From an uncultured Eubacterium sp. (GTDB lineage: Bacteria; Bacillota; Clostridia; Eubacteriales; Eubacteriaceae): a stretch of DNA of 5,426 bases. The position numbers and the translations under genes were made by a program. Positions 5,373 through 5,426 of this stretch are shown one piece after another (the stretch's first letter is position 1; every line of letters begins with the position of its first letter). The notes under the pieces are model-generated. The model searched no databases. It saw only the letters and a program-made list of their open reading frames with translations, and had not been told where the DNA came from. Where the stretch lies: contig CACZTE010000003.1 in NCBI GenBank assembly GCA_902784045.1, forward strand, positions 1 to 5,426, read 5' to 3'.

Positions 5373-5426
5373 TGATTTTGATATAAGCGCCACAAATATT
5401 GGATTATTACCCGGCGTTTTTTTGAC

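Noticed and set aside
5384..5426. Possible terminator or plus-strand promoter at the right edge (GGCG followed by seven T, then TTGAC)
   Set aside because: CGCC/GGCG gives only four pairs across a large loop, with no plus-strand gene ending here. TTGAC is cut by the window edge, so no -10 can be tested.

Overview
The window is a piece of bacterial chromosome. It most likely comes from a low- to moderate-GC Gram-positive (Bacillota). The evidence for this is purine-rich Shine-Dalgarno sequences ahead of every gene, one TTG start, sigma-A-type promoters, AT-rich spacers, and strong hairpin-plus-U-tract terminators. I cannot assign a genus. I see no mobile element, CRISPR array, tRNA or rRNA.

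Layout. (1) Positions 1-208 are AT-rich upstream DNA with a recognisable promoter and two inverted repeats. (2) A plus-strand gene (218-883) encodes a stand-alone left-handed beta-helix protein. It resembles the acetyltransferase half of GlmU but has no nucleotidyltransferase half. It ends in a strong terminator. (3) Three genes lie on the minus strand, convergent with the first. In transcription order they are lemA (5303-4731), a full-length DUF2207 membrane protein with a glycine-rich tail (4490-2598), and a shorter, divergent DUF2207 paralogue (2285-1047). All three have good ribosome binding sites, and each is followed by a hairpin.

How the genes relate. LemA and DUF2207 proteins are often neighbours in bacterial genomes (family knowledge), but their biochemical role is not established. 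Here one LemA with a long helical domain sits beside two proteins that pair a secreted beta-rich domain with a multi-span membrane core. The second DUF2207 protein keeps the secreted domain and a membrane core, but lacks the cytosolic domain and the Gly-rich tail. That looks like duplication followed by divergence. lemA has an extended -10 promoter, and the distal paralogue has its own -35/-10 promoter. The full-length DUF2207 gene has no convincing promoter of its own. It is probably reached by readthrough of the weak hairpin behind lemA, and its leader contains a long imperfect stem-loop that could be regulatory. The beta-helix gene is a separate unit with no evident functional link to the others.

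The most useful points for a reader are two start-codon corrections, the asymmetric DUF2207 duplication, and the structured leader between lemA and the full-length DUF2207 gene.
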